Shown: positions 1-8,583 of the stretch, in pieces
Layout: each line of letters opens with the position of its first letter
How positions within the stretch are numbered: position 1 is the first letter of the stretch
Assembly: GCF_000243275.1 (NCBI RefSeq)
Contig: NZ_CM001437.1
Span: 2,410,490 to 2,474,489 of the forward strand
Reading direction: 5' to 3'
Source: Myroides odoratus DSM 2801
GTDB lineage: Bacteria > Bacteroidota > Bacteroidia > Flavobacteriales > Flavobacteriaceae
DNA length: 64,000 nucleotides
The notes under the pieces: model-generated
Told to the model about the DNA's origin: nothing
Database searches by the model: none
The model's input: only the letters and a program-made list of their open reading frames with translations
Translations under genes and position numbers: made by a program

Positions 1-308
1 CAATAAAAACTTAAAATTATTGACGCGATATTGGTAGTGAAAATCATAATACCTTGAACAAATCGTACCTAATTTCTGCTATTTGCATTTTTTACTCCCT
101 GATGTTTAGAGTATCCTTGCATCATGAATAATTTGAAGAAGAAAGGGGATGGAAGATGGGAAAATGAATATAAGAGCGCGTAAAATAGAGCGGAGAAATG
201 GATGGTAAGGAAACGAAAATAGAGTTAAATCGTAAATAAATATTTCATTACTCGCTTTCCATTCTCCCTTTTCTATGAACTCCTTTCCAATAACCCAATA
301 GAATCTCC
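1..308. other. Intergenic region before the HMG-CoA reductase gene
   Basis: No convincing gene is seen. The stretch is AT-rich, with purine-rich words (ggatggaagatggg near 146-160) partly mirrored by pyrimidine-rich words near 256-275. A reverse-strand open frame at 106-441 runs into the reductase gene, has no family resemblance and is treated as chance. Confidence 0.5.
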
Positions 309-316
309 TATCTTTG
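309..316 (+). promoter_or_regulatory. Flavobacterial -7 promoter box for HMG-CoA reductase
   Basis: TATCTTTG matches the Bacteroidota TAnnTTTG -7 consensus. It lies 18 bases upstream of the ATG at 335, so the leader would be about a dozen bases. Confidence 0.6.
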
Positions 317-334
317 TGATTAAAATATTTAATC

Positions 335-1651
335 ATGATAGGGAGTATAAATGGGTTTTCGAAACTAAACAAAGAAGAGAAAATCAATTGGATAGCAAAA
401 ACATATTTAAACAACCAAGAAGCGGTCGTAGATTTAATCAAGCAATATTGGAATTCAGATGAAGAGTTGCAAAAATTGCACGATGAATTTATTGAAAATA
501 CGATTACGAATTTTTATTTGCCTCTTGGTGTAGCTCCTAACTTCCTGATTAATGCTACTTGGTATACCATTCCGATGGTAATTGAAGAGAGTTCTGTCGT
601 AGCCGCAGCATCCAAAGCTGCTAAGTTTTGGGCGGATCGAGGCGGATTTAAAGCTTCAATTCTAAACACCGAAAAAATTGGACAGGTTCACTTTATCTAT
701 AAAGGAGAAAAGCAAAAATTAGAACAATTCATCGAATCGATACAAGGTGTTTTTCTAACGGATACCTTTTCAATTACGCAAAATATGCAGAAACGCGGAG
801 GAGGAATCCTTTCCATAACCTTGCGCGATAAAACAGATGCTATTCCAAACTATTACCAATTGCATGTTACCTTTGAAACGAAAGATAGCATGGGGGCGAA
901 TTTTATCAATTCGTGTTTGGAGCAAATGGCAACTACATTGAAACGTGAGGCTTTGCAATATGCTGCATTCACTGAAGATGAAAAAGCAATTGATGTCGTG
1001 ATGAGTATTTTGTCAAACTATGTACCGAATTGTGTAGTGCGTGCTGAAGTATCTTGTCCAGTTGAAGAATTAAAATCAAGTGAGATTCAAGATCCAGTGC
1101 TTTTTGCAGAGAAATTTGTACAAGCGGTACGCATTGCTGAAATTGAACCATTTCGAGCGGTTACGCACAATAAAGGAGTGATGAATGGAGTAGATGCGGT
1201 AGTTTTAGCAACTGGAAATGACTTTAGAGCGATTGAGGCAGGTGTACATGCTTATGCGTCTAGAAATGGACAATACAGCAGTTTATCTCATGCGTCAATT
1301 GAAGCGGGTATCTTTAGATTTTGGATTGATTTACCATTAGCCGTGGGAACAGTAGGTGGATTAACTTCTTTACATCCAATGGTAAAAATTGCCTTGCAAA
1401 TGCTGCAAAAACCTTCAGCAACACAATTGATGCAAATCATCGCAGTTGCTGGATTAGCACAGAATTTTGCTGCTGTGAAATCCCTGACAACAACGGGAAT
1501 TCAGCAAGGACATATGAAAATGCACTTGATGAATATCCTAAATCAATTCAAAGCAACAGATGAAGAACGCGTAAAAGTAGTGACGCATTTTGAAAAAAAT
1601 GTAGTTTCACATAGTGCCGTTGTAGAATTGTTAGAAACGCTGAGAAAGTAA
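335..1651 (+). CDS. Hydroxymethylglutaryl-CoA reductase, class II type
   Basis: Reduces HMG-CoA to mevalonate (biosynthetic direction inferred), the committed step of the mevalonate isoprenoid pathway; cytoplasmic. The 438-residue length fits the soluble class II (Pseudomonas mevalonii-like) enzymes. Visible hallmarks are ENTITNFYLPLGVAPNF (54-70), the EESSVVAA catalytic-glutamate block (84-91), HNKGVMNG with the catalytic lysine, ATGNDFRA with the catalytic aspartate, and GIQQGHMKMH with the C-terminal catalytic histidine. There is no membrane anchor. The ATG at 335 follows a good -7 box. The GYDIA-type GHMP kinase starts 6 bases after the stop, so the two are probably cotranscribed. Family members are often named 'degradative', but the neighbouring mevalonate genes argue for biosynthesis here. 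Confidence 0.95.
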   Translation: MIGSINGFSKLNKEEKINWIAKTYLNNQEAVVDLIKQYWNSDEELQKLHDEFIENTITNFYLPLGVAPNFLINATWYTIPMVIEESSVVAAASKAAKFWADRGGFKASILNTEKIGQVHFIYKGEKQKLEQFIESIQGVFLTDTFSITQNMQKRGGGILSITLRDKTDAIPNYYQLHVTFETKDSMGANFINSCLEQMATTLKREALQYAAFTEDEKAIDVVMSILSNYVPNCVVRAEVSCPVEELKSSEIQDPVLFAEKFVQAVRIAEIEPFRAVTHNKGVMNGVDAVVLATGNDFRAIEAGVHAYASRNGQYSSLSHASIEAGIFRFWIDLPLAVGTVGGLTSLHPMVKIALQMLQKPSATQLMQIIAVAGLAQNFAAVKSLTTTGIQQGHMKMHLMNILNQFKATDEERVKVVTHFEKNVVSHSAVVELLETLRK

Positions 1652-1656
1652 TTTCA

Positions 1657-2568
1657 ATGGAGTTTTATAGTCATGGAAAATTGTTGGTATCTGGCGAGTA
1701 TGTGGTCCTTGATGGAGCAGTTGCTTTTGCATTGCCTACTGCAATGGGACAATCCTTACACGTAACAGCAATTGAAGAGCCTATATTGTACTGGACCAGC
1801 TATGATGTAGATGGACAGGTTTGGATGCAAGAACAAGTAGCAATTGAAGAAGTAGTAAATGGAACGGATAGACAAGAATCTTCTTATCTTCAAACTTTAA
1901 TTGATGTTTTACGTGCAGCACATCGACAAAATCCAAACGTACTGACACAACAAGGAGGATTTCGAGTTGAAAGTAAACTAACTTTTCCACGGCTGTGGGG
2001 ATTGGGAACATCATCGACTTGGATCAATAACGTGGCACAGTGGTTCGGAATTAATCCATACCAATTACTACAAGAATCATTCGGAGGAAGTGGATATGAC
2101 ATTGCTTGTGCACAATTTAAAAGTGCACTGTTGTATCAACGAATGTCGCCAATTCAACCTAAAGTTGATTTAGTAGAGTTTCAACCTACTTTTGCTCAAC
2201 ATATTTACTTTGTCTACCTGAATCAAAAACAAAGTAGCAAAGAGGCAATTGCTGCATATAGAACGAAGAAAGGAGAGATTGCGGAACAAATACAACTGAT
2301 TACGGCGATTAGCCAGCTGTTGGTAACGGCAAACACAAGAGTGGAGTTTCAAGCGTTAATGACGGAACATGAATCGATTCTCAGCACTATTTTAGGTATT
2401 CCACCAATTCAACAACAATTGTTTGCTGATTTTGATGGAGCAATTAAAAGCTTAGGTGCTTGGGGAGGTGATTTTGTTATGGCGGTTGCCGAAAATGATC
2501 CAACAAGTTATTTTCAAGAGAAAGGATATGCTACGGTACTGCCTTACGCAGAAATGATAGCGATATAA
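1657..2568 (+). CDS. GYDIA family GHMP kinase
   Basis: A small-molecule kinase of the GHMP superfamily, 303 residues, with the signature block GGSGYDIACAQ (143-153) that names the family. The N-terminus (HGKLLVSGEYVVLDGA) resembles mevalonate and phosphomevalonate kinases. The ATP-binding loop is GLGTSS (115-120) instead of the usual GLGSSA, and the C-terminal glycine motif is GAWGGDF (267-273). It sits 6 bases after HMG-CoA reductase and within 12 kb of mevalonate kinase and diphosphomevalonate decarboxylase. Phosphomevalonate kinase is the one kinase step otherwise unassigned here, so that is the natural inference, but the substrate is not proven. Confidence 0.9.
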   Translation: MEFYSHGKLLVSGEYVVLDGAVAFALPTAMGQSLHVTAIEEPILYWTSYDVDGQVWMQEQVAIEEVVNGTDRQESSYLQTLIDVLRAAHRQNPNVLTQQGGFRVESKLTFPRLWGLGTSSTWINNVAQWFGINPYQLLQESFGGSGYDIACAQFKSALLYQRMSPIQPKVDLVEFQPTFAQHIYFVYLNQKQSSKEAIAAYRTKKGEIAEQIQLITAISQLLVTANTRVEFQALMTEHESILSTILGIPPIQQQLFADFDGAIKSLGAWGGDFVMAVAENDPTSYFQEKGYATVLPYAEMIAI

Positions 2569-2580
2569 ATAGAAAAACAA

Positions 2581-2610
2581 AAAACTCGAAGCTCAACTTC
2601 GAGTTTTTTT
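2581..2610 (+). terminator. Intrinsic terminator of the HMGR-GHMP kinase operon
   Basis: An 11-base-pair stem (AAAACTCGAAG with CTTCGAGTTTT) around a five-base loop runs into a T tract, 13 bases after the stop at 2568. Confidence 0.85.
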
Positions 2611-2966
2611 GTGCTTTTTAGCCTCAATGGCACGATTTATCAATACAAAAAGCGAAGAACCTATTGTAATCCAATCCTTTTACTAAGGATATTAAATGAG
2701 ATGTTTCATTTGGTCAACAGATTAATTGATTTTTGATTGTTTCGCTAGGTATTATTGAAAAATAAGGGATTACCTCGCTAGTAGGGGGAAGTTTTAGTGG
2801 AATTTAGTATATTTATAATGTTTTAATTCGTTGATAACTCTTTTAGTTTCCGAATGTGTTCAATTGTATAGTAATAGCTTTTGGTATGAGCAATATAGGA
2901 AGAAGCTATTGAGAAAAAGGCATCTTATTCAGGTGCCTTTTTAGTGTTTGTTACTCTGGTTTTCAG
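2611..2966. other. Intergenic region with a possible small transcript
   Basis: No open frame of interest. An AATAGCTT/AAGCTATT hairpin near 2872-2910 is followed by a terminator-like hairpin at 2914-2942. A terminator without an upstream gene could end a small RNA or attenuate transcription into the gene at 2989. No RNA family is recognised. Confidence 0.3.
2914..2942 (+). terminator. Terminator-like hairpin in a non-coding leader
   Basis: AAAAAGGCATCT pairs with AGGTGCCTTTTT (12 pairs, one wobble). It stands 47 bases before the YqjF-family start and more than 300 bases after the previous gene. Confidence 0.55.
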
Positions 2967-2988
2967 TACCTTTAAATAAAAAGAAGAA

Positions 2989-3717
2989 ATGAAGAAAATC
3001 AAAGACATTATGGCGGATATTGCGCATAGGCCTTGGGCATTACCCTCCGGATCGTGGAGCTATTATCAAGAGTGGAATCGATTGCTCTTCATGCACTTTG
3101 AAGTTCCCTTTGATGTTTTACGAGCTTTAGTGCCTACCGCATTAGAACTAGATGAATTTGACGGAAAATACTACATCTCAGTTGTTCCTTTTACCATGGA
3201 GAAGATTCGTCCTCGGTTTTTACCTGCTGTTGGTTTTATTTCCAATTTTGATGAAATTAATGTGCGCACTTATGTAAAAAAAGAAGGGAAAGCAGGCGTT
3301 TACTTTTTGAATATTGAAGGTGGAAAATCACTTTCTGTTTTTGTTTCTAAACAACTATCGGGATTACCCTATGAAAAAGCAACCATGAAACGCAAAGAGA
3401 TGGTATATGCCTCTTCAAATGAAAAAAAGAAATTTCAATTAGAAGCAAAATACACGATCGGAGAAAAAGTACAACAGAAGACGCCGTTGCAAGTATGGTT
3501 AACGGAGCGCTATTGTTTGTATGTTTACGTCAACCATAATTTGTATCGCTATCAAATTCACCATGAAGTTTGGCAGTTGAAAGAAATAACGTTTGATCAA
3601 CTGAAAGTAGATTATCAACTCGCGGGGATTCACTTGACGGAAAATCAGGTAATCGCTCCTAATTATTCGGATGGAATTAAAGTGGTCGCCTGGAGTAAAG
3701 AAAAAATAAACGAATAA
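2989..3717 (+). CDS. YqjF/DUF2071 family protein
   Basis: A 242-residue protein of the YqjF (DUF2071) family, whose biochemical role is unknown. Supporting features are the start of the conserved region around residues 15-45 (HRPWALPSGSW, then WNRLLFMHFEVPFDVLR), the block SVVPFTMEKIRPRFLPAVGF, and FDEINVRTYVKKEGKAGVYF, all typical of the family. No signal peptide or membrane segment is seen, so it is probably cytoplasmic. A weak promoter (TTG at 2948-2950 and TACCTTTA at 2967-2974) lies just upstream. The exported protein at 3728 follows after 10 bases and may be cotranscribed. Confidence 0.85.
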   Translation: MKKIKDIMADIAHRPWALPSGSWSYYQEWNRLLFMHFEVPFDVLRALVPTALELDEFDGKYYISVVPFTMEKIRPRFLPAVGFISNFDEINVRTYVKKEGKAGVYFLNIEGGKSLSVFVSKQLSGLPYEKATMKRKEMVYASSNEKKKFQLEAKYTIGEKVQQKTPLQVWLTERYCLYVYVNHNLYRYQIHHEVWQLKEITFDQLKVDYQLAGIHLTENQVIAPNYSDGIKVVAWSKEKINE

Positions 3718-3727
3718 ATAAAAGGCA

Positions 3728-4144
3728 ATGAAGAATTTTAGTTTACTTTTCTTACTGTTGATAGGAGGTGCTGTATATGCGCAAGGTATTGAGGGGATAT
3801 GGAGAACGGGTGAGCTCTTAACTTATCGCGTGAAAGAGCAATACGTCATGACTTTTGTAAATAGGAATGATGAAACAGTGGAAGTGGCGTTATATGGTAA
3901 TTTCATTGTGTTTAAGGATGATGGTACTTTCACAAGTAACTATGCAGCGCCTTGTGGAAATGATTGTTTTACTTCTAGTGAAGGTGTTTTTACATATAAA
4001 GGACAAGACCAAGTAGTGCTTACTTTACATCAAGTGGAACAAAGTGGTACTTGTTCTTCCTCTCGTGTTGAAACGGTTGAATTAGGTGTATATGACATCC
4101 AAAGAGAAAAAGATCGCTTACTTTTAAGCAAGCATAAAAAATAA
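3728..4144 (+). CDS. Small exported protein of unknown function, possibly lipocalin-like
   Basis: 138 residues with a clear Sec signal peptide (hydrophobic residues 5-17, then VYAQG with likely cleavage after YAQ). The mature part begins GIEGIWRTGE and alternates short beta-prone segments, with four cysteines, two of them in the turn APCGNDCF. Small exported Bacteroidota proteins that open with a G-x-W motif and have repeated beta strands often adopt a lipocalin-like barrel, so that is a fold guess and not a function. It lies 10 bases after the YqjF-family gene and 24 bases before the first of two tandem paralogues. Confidence 0.75.
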   Translation: MKNFSLLFLLLIGGAVYAQGIEGIWRTGELLTYRVKEQYVMTFVNRNDETVEVALYGNFIVFKDDGTFTSNYAAPCGNDCFTSSEGVFTYKGQDQVVLTLHQVEQSGTCSSSRVETVELGVYDIQREKDRLLLSKHKK

Positions 4145-4168
4145 AACTTTATTTATAGACTATTCTGT

Positions 4169-4873
4169 ATGGCAAAATATACCATCGATATTCCTGAACC
4201 GTGTTCTGAAGATTGGAATCAGATGACGCCTTTAGAAAAAGGAAGGCATTGTGCAGTTTGCGAAAAGACTATCTTAGACTTTTCTAACTATACAAAACAA
4301 GAATTGATTCAGCACATCAAACAAGAAGGAAAGATTTGTGGACGAGTTCCTGCAAAATATTTAGATATTGAGTTGAATGAATCAACAGTGAATCGTGGAA
4401 TTGGCCTGCGTGGTCTTGTTGCGGCTACAATTAATTTATTGGTTTTGACAACAGCTACGAGTGTGCAGGGGCAGACTAAAAATCCTGTAGAACAAAGTGA
4501 GCAACAAAAGGGGAATAGTAGTGATAATATTGAAGTAACAGTTCTTCCAACACAACCGTTGAAACGCATAGTAACAGGGGAAGTAATAGATGAGGAAGGA
4601 TTAGGATTACCTGGTGCAATTGTTATGATTAATGGAACAGATCATGGGGTAGTAGCTAATTTTGATGGACAATTTGCAATTGAAATTCCAGAGGAAATTA
4701 AAGATGTGAAGTTGTGTTTTTCTTTTATTGGAACAGAAGAGCGCATCAAAGAAATTACAAATTTTGAAAAACCAGTGGTGATAAGGTTAAGAGGTATTTT
4801 GGGTGACGAGGAGAAGATAATCACTACAGGAGGAATTATTGTGAAAAAGAAGAAAAGATGGCTATTCTTTTAA
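4169..4873 (+). CDS. Cys-motif membrane protein with a carboxypeptidase-regulatory-like domain (tandem copy 1)
   Basis: 234 residues. Residues 1-80 form a soluble N-terminal domain with paired cysteines (EPCSEDWNQMTPLEKGRHC, then AVCEKTILDFSNYTKQEL, and KICGRV). One membrane segment follows (about 80-99). A C-terminal beta domain starts around residue 134 (GEVIDEEGLGLPGAIV, then VVANFDGQFAIEIPEE), the usual pattern of the CarboxypepD_reg-like fold. The protein ends KKKKRWLFF. The likely topology is cysteine domain inside and beta domain in the periplasm. The next gene is a paralogue whose first 100 residues are nearly identical. Function is unknown. Confidence 0.85.
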   Translation: MAKYTIDIPEPCSEDWNQMTPLEKGRHCAVCEKTILDFSNYTKQELIQHIKQEGKICGRVPAKYLDIELNESTVNRGIGLRGLVAATINLLVLTTATSVQGQTKNPVEQSEQQKGNSSDNIEVTVLPTQPLKRIVTGEVIDEEGLGLPGAIVMINGTDHGVVANFDGQFAIEIPEEIKDVKLCFSFIGTEERIKEITNFEKPVVIRLRGILGDEEKIITTGGIIVKKKKRWLFF

Positions 4874-4895
4874 TGCATAACAACAAGTAAAAAAC

Positions 4896-5588
4896 ATGGC
4901 AAGATACAGCATTCAAATACCAGAACCATGTTCTGAAGATTGGAATCAGATGACGCCTTTAGAAAAAGGAAGACATTGTGCAGTTTGCGAAAAGACGATC
5001 TTAGACTTTTCTAACTATACAAAACAAGAATTGATTCAGCACATCAAACAAGAAGGAAAGATTTGTGGACGAGTTCCTGCAAAATATTTAGATATTGAGT
5101 TGAATGAATCAACAGTGAATCGTGGAATTGGCCTGCGTGGTCTTGTTGCGGCTACAATTAATTTATTGGTTTTGACAACAGCTACGAGTGCACAAGCACA
5201 CGAACAAGTAGTAATAGAACATAATAGTCAAGATAATCATACAGCAAGTGAATCTAAACCTGTTGAAAAAGAGGATCAGTTAAATAGGCTTATTTGTGGC
5301 CAAGTAACCGACACTGATGGTGTATTTATTCCTGGGGTTTCTATATCAATTAAGGAACTAAATCTTCATGCGGTAACGAATTTAGATGGATATTTTCAAT
5401 TAGAATTACCCGAAAGTCACCCTAAGACATTTAAAATAGAATTTCAGTTTATAGGTATGGAAACACTTGAGGTAAAAGTAAAAGCAAAAGATAGTAGTAA
5501 ATTCCTGCAAGTCGAACTTAAAGATGATACGAATATACTTGGAGGACTTGCGGTTGTCAAATCAAAGAAAAAATGGTTATTCTTTTAA
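4896..5588 (+). CDS. Cys-motif membrane protein with a carboxypeptidase-regulatory-like domain (tandem copy 2)
   Basis: 230 residues, a paralogue of the gene 22 bases upstream. Apart from three substitutions in the first seven residues, the N-terminal cysteine domain and membrane segment (to about residue 98) are the same as in copy 1. The linker and the C-terminal domain (GQVTDTDGVFIPGVSI, then AVTNLDGYFQLELPES) have diverged strongly. The extreme C-terminus KKKWLFF is again conserved. The last 12 bases overlap the convergent gene at 5577-5981. Function is unknown; the pairing suggests a shared cytoplasmic partner with different periplasmic ligands. Confidence 0.85.
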   Translation: MARYSIQIPEPCSEDWNQMTPLEKGRHCAVCEKTILDFSNYTKQELIQHIKQEGKICGRVPAKYLDIELNESTVNRGIGLRGLVAATINLLVLTTATSAQAHEQVVIEHNSQDNHTASESKPVEKEDQLNRLICGQVTDTDGVFIPGVSISIKELNLHAVTNLDGYFQLELPESHPKTFKIEFQFIGMETLEVKVKAKDSSKFLQVELKDDTNILGGLAVVKSKKKWLFF

Positions 5589-5981
5589 ACGCGCTATTTT
5601 AGCTTCTCTTTCCCAATTATAGGTTTGCGTGGTTTCATTGATTAGTTGATATAACGATAGTGCTACGTTTTGATATGCTTGACTTTTGATTGCATCTAAA
5701 GCTACTGTTCTTTCCGCAAGGCTAAGCAGTAAATCCGCTAAGAGCTCTTGATTCGTTGAGTCAAAAGCGGTGTGTCGGGCAAAATAATCTTGTAGATCAA
5801 CGGAAGACTTTAATAGGAGTAGAGCTTCAAGATCTATAGCTGTTTGTGCTTTCAACTGGGAAGAAAAATCGTCAACGGTTTGCTCATGAAGAGGATCTTC
5901 CAAGGGCAATGAATTGAAAAAGGCCCTTAAAGTAAGAGCCGTTTGTTGTATAAGTCGTAAAATAGTATCTCGTGTTTCCAT
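5577..5981 (-). CDS. Hypothetical helical protein
   Basis: 134 residues, predicted to be almost wholly alpha-helical, with no signal peptide or membrane segment and no motif I recognise. Its ATG shares one base with the stop of the lipoprotein gene upstream (TAATG at 5979-5983), so the two are translationally coupled. Its 3' end overlaps the convergent tandem paralogue by 12 bases. Coupling implies a shared task with the lipoprotein, but the task is unknown. Confidence 0.7.
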   Translation of the reverse strand: METRDTILRLIQQTALTLRAFFNSLPLEDPLHEQTVDDFSSQLKAQTAIDLEALLLLKSSVDLQDYFARHTAFDSTNQELLADLLLSLAERTVALDAIKSQAYQNVALSLYQLINETTQTYNWEREAKIARLKE

Positions 5982-6556
5982 TAACGTACAGGTCGTAGCG
6001 TATTGCTGAACGTTACTTTGAAAGGATTGTCTTTGTTGCTGTTTTTCATCACATAGATAAACTTAAACATCTTGGCATGATCACTTTCAATTAGCACTTC
6101 GCTATTGGTATAAGTATCTACAATCGTAAAATCATCTGTGTTGTCTACGCGAATCGATTTCGCAATTCCATTGGATAAATCACTCATGGTCATTCCTTTG
6201 AAGAATGTTTTGCTGCTGTTTTTAACGACAATATTCTCTCCTTTGAACCCTTGGGTTAAAATGACAACACTGTATTTATCTCCAGTTGCTTGCATCCCCT
6301 GTAAATACGATTCTTTGGTCTTGTCTGTAACAGAACGGAAATCGTCTCTTACTTGAGCATAGGAAGGCAAATCAATGACGTCTTTGGCTTCGGGTAATCT
6401 GTTTTCTTCTTTGATCTCTTCTAAGCGCTCCTCAATAGATAAATCTTTGGAAGAGCTGGAACTACTGCTGCTGTTGTTATTTGTACTACTTCCAGGTGGA
6501 ACAGATTTACACATGGCAAATAAAACAATCAGGAATAAAAAAGGCAATTTTTTCAT
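5981..6556 (-). CDS. Hypothetical lipoprotein with a serine-rich linker
   Basis: 191 residues with a lipoprotein signal peptide and a lipobox-like FAMC (cysteine at 16). A Ser/Asn-rich linker follows (about 22-37), then a mixed alpha/beta domain. No known family is recognised. It is the first gene of a two-gene reverse-strand unit and runs by a one-base overlap into the helical protein. Likely location is the periplasmic face of a membrane. Confidence 0.75.
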   Translation of the reverse strand: MKKLPFLFLIVLFAMCKSVPPGSSTNNNSSSSSSSSKDLSIEERLEEIKEENRLPEAKDVIDLPSYAQVRDDFRSVTDKTKESYLQGMQATGDKYSVVILTQGFKGENIVVKNSSKTFFKGMTMSDLSNGIAKSIRVDNTDDFTIVDTYTNSEVLIESDHAKMFKFIYVMKNSNKDNPFKVTFSNTLRPVR

Positions 6557-6597
6557 AATCTTAATTTTACAATGATAAGGATGCGATTGTAAGTAAG

Positions 6598-6605
6598 TAT
6601 CTTTG
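6598..6605 (+). promoter_or_regulatory. -7 promoter box for the FAD enzyme
   Basis: TATCTTTG matches the flavobacterial -7 consensus in the 120-base divergent spacer. It would give a leader of about 65 bases before the ATG at 6677. Confidence 0.5.
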
Positions 6606-6676
6606 TGGGTGTAAAGATAATTGTTTCATGTAAAATAAAAAAAAGGATCTTTACTTAATGGTTAAATACAGAAGGT

Positions 6677-7891
6677 ATGTATTATGATGTTATACTTGTA
6701 GGAGGGGGTGCAGCGGGTTTTTTTACGGCAATTAATCTTGCGGAACGCCAACCTAGTTTGCGTATCGCTATTCTAGAACGCGGAAAAGAGGTACTCTCTA
6801 AAGTGAAAATATCGGGTGGTGGACGTTGCAATGTTACCCACGCTTGTTTTATTCCCAATGAATTAGTGCAGTTTTATCCTCGAGGGTCTAAAGAATTATT
6901 AGGGCCTTTTCATCAATTTTGCAGTGGAGATACGATTGAGTGGTTTGAGCGCCATGGTGTGGAGTTGAAAATTGAAGAAGATGGGCGAATGTTTCCTACA
7001 ACGGATTCTTCGCAGACGATTATTGATTGTTTTACGAAAGCAACTGCGCAATATAAAATTGATGTCTTACAAGGTATTAGTGTACAAGGAGTATATCAAA
7101 GTGAAAAAGGGTGGAAGCTGGATACGACAAAAGAAAGTATGACGTGCACACAATTGGTGTTCACTACAGGAAGTAATCCGAAAATATGGCAAATGATGGG
7201 GGAGTTAGGACACCGTTTGGTTGAACCTGTCCCGTCTTTATTTACCTTTAATATCAAAGATAAGCGTATTCAAGATTTAATGGGCGTTTCTACAGAAGCA
7301 TCTATTAAGGTAAAAGGAACAAAGTTAGAAGCTACGGGACCTTTATTAATTACCCATTGGGGAATGAGCGGTCCTGGTATTTTGCGTCTATCGGCTTGGG
7401 GTGCTCGAATCCTAGCAGAGAAAAATTACCAGTTTCACATTGTAGTCAATTGGCTGCCAACGGTAGATCGAGAAGATTTATTGGAACAATTGAAAGACTT
7501 CAAACATGAACATGCCAAGAAAATGGTAATGAAAAGAGGGTTGTTTGATTTTCCAACTCGTCTGTGGGAACGATTAGTGCAAGCAGCACAAATTGAAGCA
7601 ACACAAACTTGGGCGGATGTCAATAACAAACAAATGCAAGCCCTTATGCTTCAATTACAAGAAGGAGAGTTTCAAGTAAATGGGAAAAGCACCTTCAAAG
7701 AGGAGTTTGTAACAGCTGGTGGCATTGATCTGCGCGATGTCAATTTTAAAACAATGGAAAGTAAAATCAACACAGATTTATACTTTGCAGGTGAAATTCT
7801 CAATATTGATGCAATTACAGGTGGATTTAATTTTCAAAATGCTTGGACAACTGGTTTCTTAGCGGCTCAAGCAATTGCCTCAAAATTTTAA
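6677..7891 (+). CDS. NAD(P)/FAD-dependent oxidoreductase, HI0933/BaiN family
   Basis: 404 residues. The FAD-binding Rossmann motif is VGGGAAG (8-14), followed by the acidic ribose-binding end ILERG and the family block ISGGGRCNVTH (45-55). The C-terminal FAD motif is AGEILNIDAITGGFNFQNAW. This is the layout of the HI0933-like flavoproteins (also named BaiN or aminoacetone oxidase family). The true substrate is unknown for most members, so no reaction is assigned. The protein is cytoplasmic. A small membrane protein starts 9 bases downstream and is probably cotranscribed. Confidence 0.9.
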   Translation: MYYDVILVGGGAAGFFTAINLAERQPSLRIAILERGKEVLSKVKISGGGRCNVTHACFIPNELVQFYPRGSKELLGPFHQFCSGDTIEWFERHGVELKIEEDGRMFPTTDSSQTIIDCFTKATAQYKIDVLQGISVQGVYQSEKGWKLDTTKESMTCTQLVFTTGSNPKIWQMMGELGHRLVEPVPSLFTFNIKDKRIQDLMGVSTEASIKVKGTKLEATGPLLITHWGMSGPGILRLSAWGARILAEKNYQFHIVVNWLPTVDREDLLEQLKDFKHEHAKKMVMKRGLFDFPTRLWERLVQAAQIEATQTWADVNNKQMQALMLQLQEGEFQVNGKSTFKEEFVTAGGIDLRDVNFKTMESKINTDLYFAGEILNIDAITGGFNFQNAWTTGFLAAQAIASKF

Positions 7892-7900
7892 AAGAACAAC

Positions 7901-8386
7901 ATGAAATTCAACTATTATAATACAAGTAGTAGTATACTACTTTTGATCCTGTGTTTAGGCCCTTTCTTATCCATTGGAATTTTTTTCCTCTTGGTTGCTA
8001 CGGGCATCGTTAAATTTGTTGCGTTCCTACTATTCTTCTTGTTTTTTGTTTTTTTGTACAAAGTGCTCTTCATGAAAGTGACGATTGACGAAAATGGGGT
8101 GAGCTATAAAAGCTTGTTTAAGGAAAAATTTTTACCCTGGTCAGAGATTAAAGATGTTTTAATTGTTGTTCGAGAACGTCGTTCTATTCCAGATTATTAT
8201 AAGTTAGAAGAGTGGATGCAAGCGGGACGCTCAGGGAAAAGTTATTTTTTACTGTTCCGAACATCAACCGAATTCCCTGCAAATCCGATGTTTATGTTTA
8301 GTGCTCCGATTGATGAGGACTATATCAGTGTACAGTGTAGAAAGGAAGTAATTGAAAAAATTAATCAATATTATTACCGTTCTTAA
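7901..8386 (+). CDS. Small membrane protein, PH-like/YcxB-like
   Basis: 161 residues. Two strong transmembrane helices (about 10-31 and 36-55) are followed by a soluble domain with beta strands (MKVTIDENGVSYKSLF, then EKFLPWSEIKDVLIV). The pattern 'strand - turn - W-S-E-I-K' after two helices is common in bacterial PH-like membrane proteins, so that is a fold suggestion only. It follows the flavoprotein by 9 bases and ends before a terminator shared with the convergent gene. Confidence 0.7.
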   Translation: MKFNYYNTSSSILLLILCLGPFLSIGIFFLLVATGIVKFVAFLLFFLFFVFLYKVLFMKVTIDENGVSYKSLFKEKFLPWSEIKDVLIVVRERRSIPDYYKLEEWMQAGRSGKSYFLLFRTSTEFPANPMFMFSAPIDEDYISVQCRKEVIEKINQYYYRS

Positions 8387-8551
8387 TCTTATCTTAAATA
8401 AAATATAATTGGTGATAACATTGTTAATAAGTTTATTTTGTTTTGGTAGTGTATGCAAGTATTTTGCGTTCCTTTGGCAAACACACAACGAATAAATTAG
8501 ACTACTTCAAGTATGATTTAAAGATGTATGTAATTTTGTAAGTGCTAATAG

Positions 8552-8583
8552 AAATATGGAAGGTATCCCCTTCCATATTTTTT
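8552..8583. terminator. Bidirectional terminator between convergent genes
   Basis: AAATATGGAAGG pairs with CCTTCCATATTT, flanked by A and T tracts. It sits between the gene ending at 8386 and the reverse-strand gene ending at 8584 and can serve both. Confidence 0.8.

Noticed and set aside
106..441. Reverse-strand open frame of 111 residues upstream of HMG-CoA reductase
   Set aside because: It overlaps the reductase start and its promoter, is a hydrophobic AT-rich translation, and has no family resemblance.
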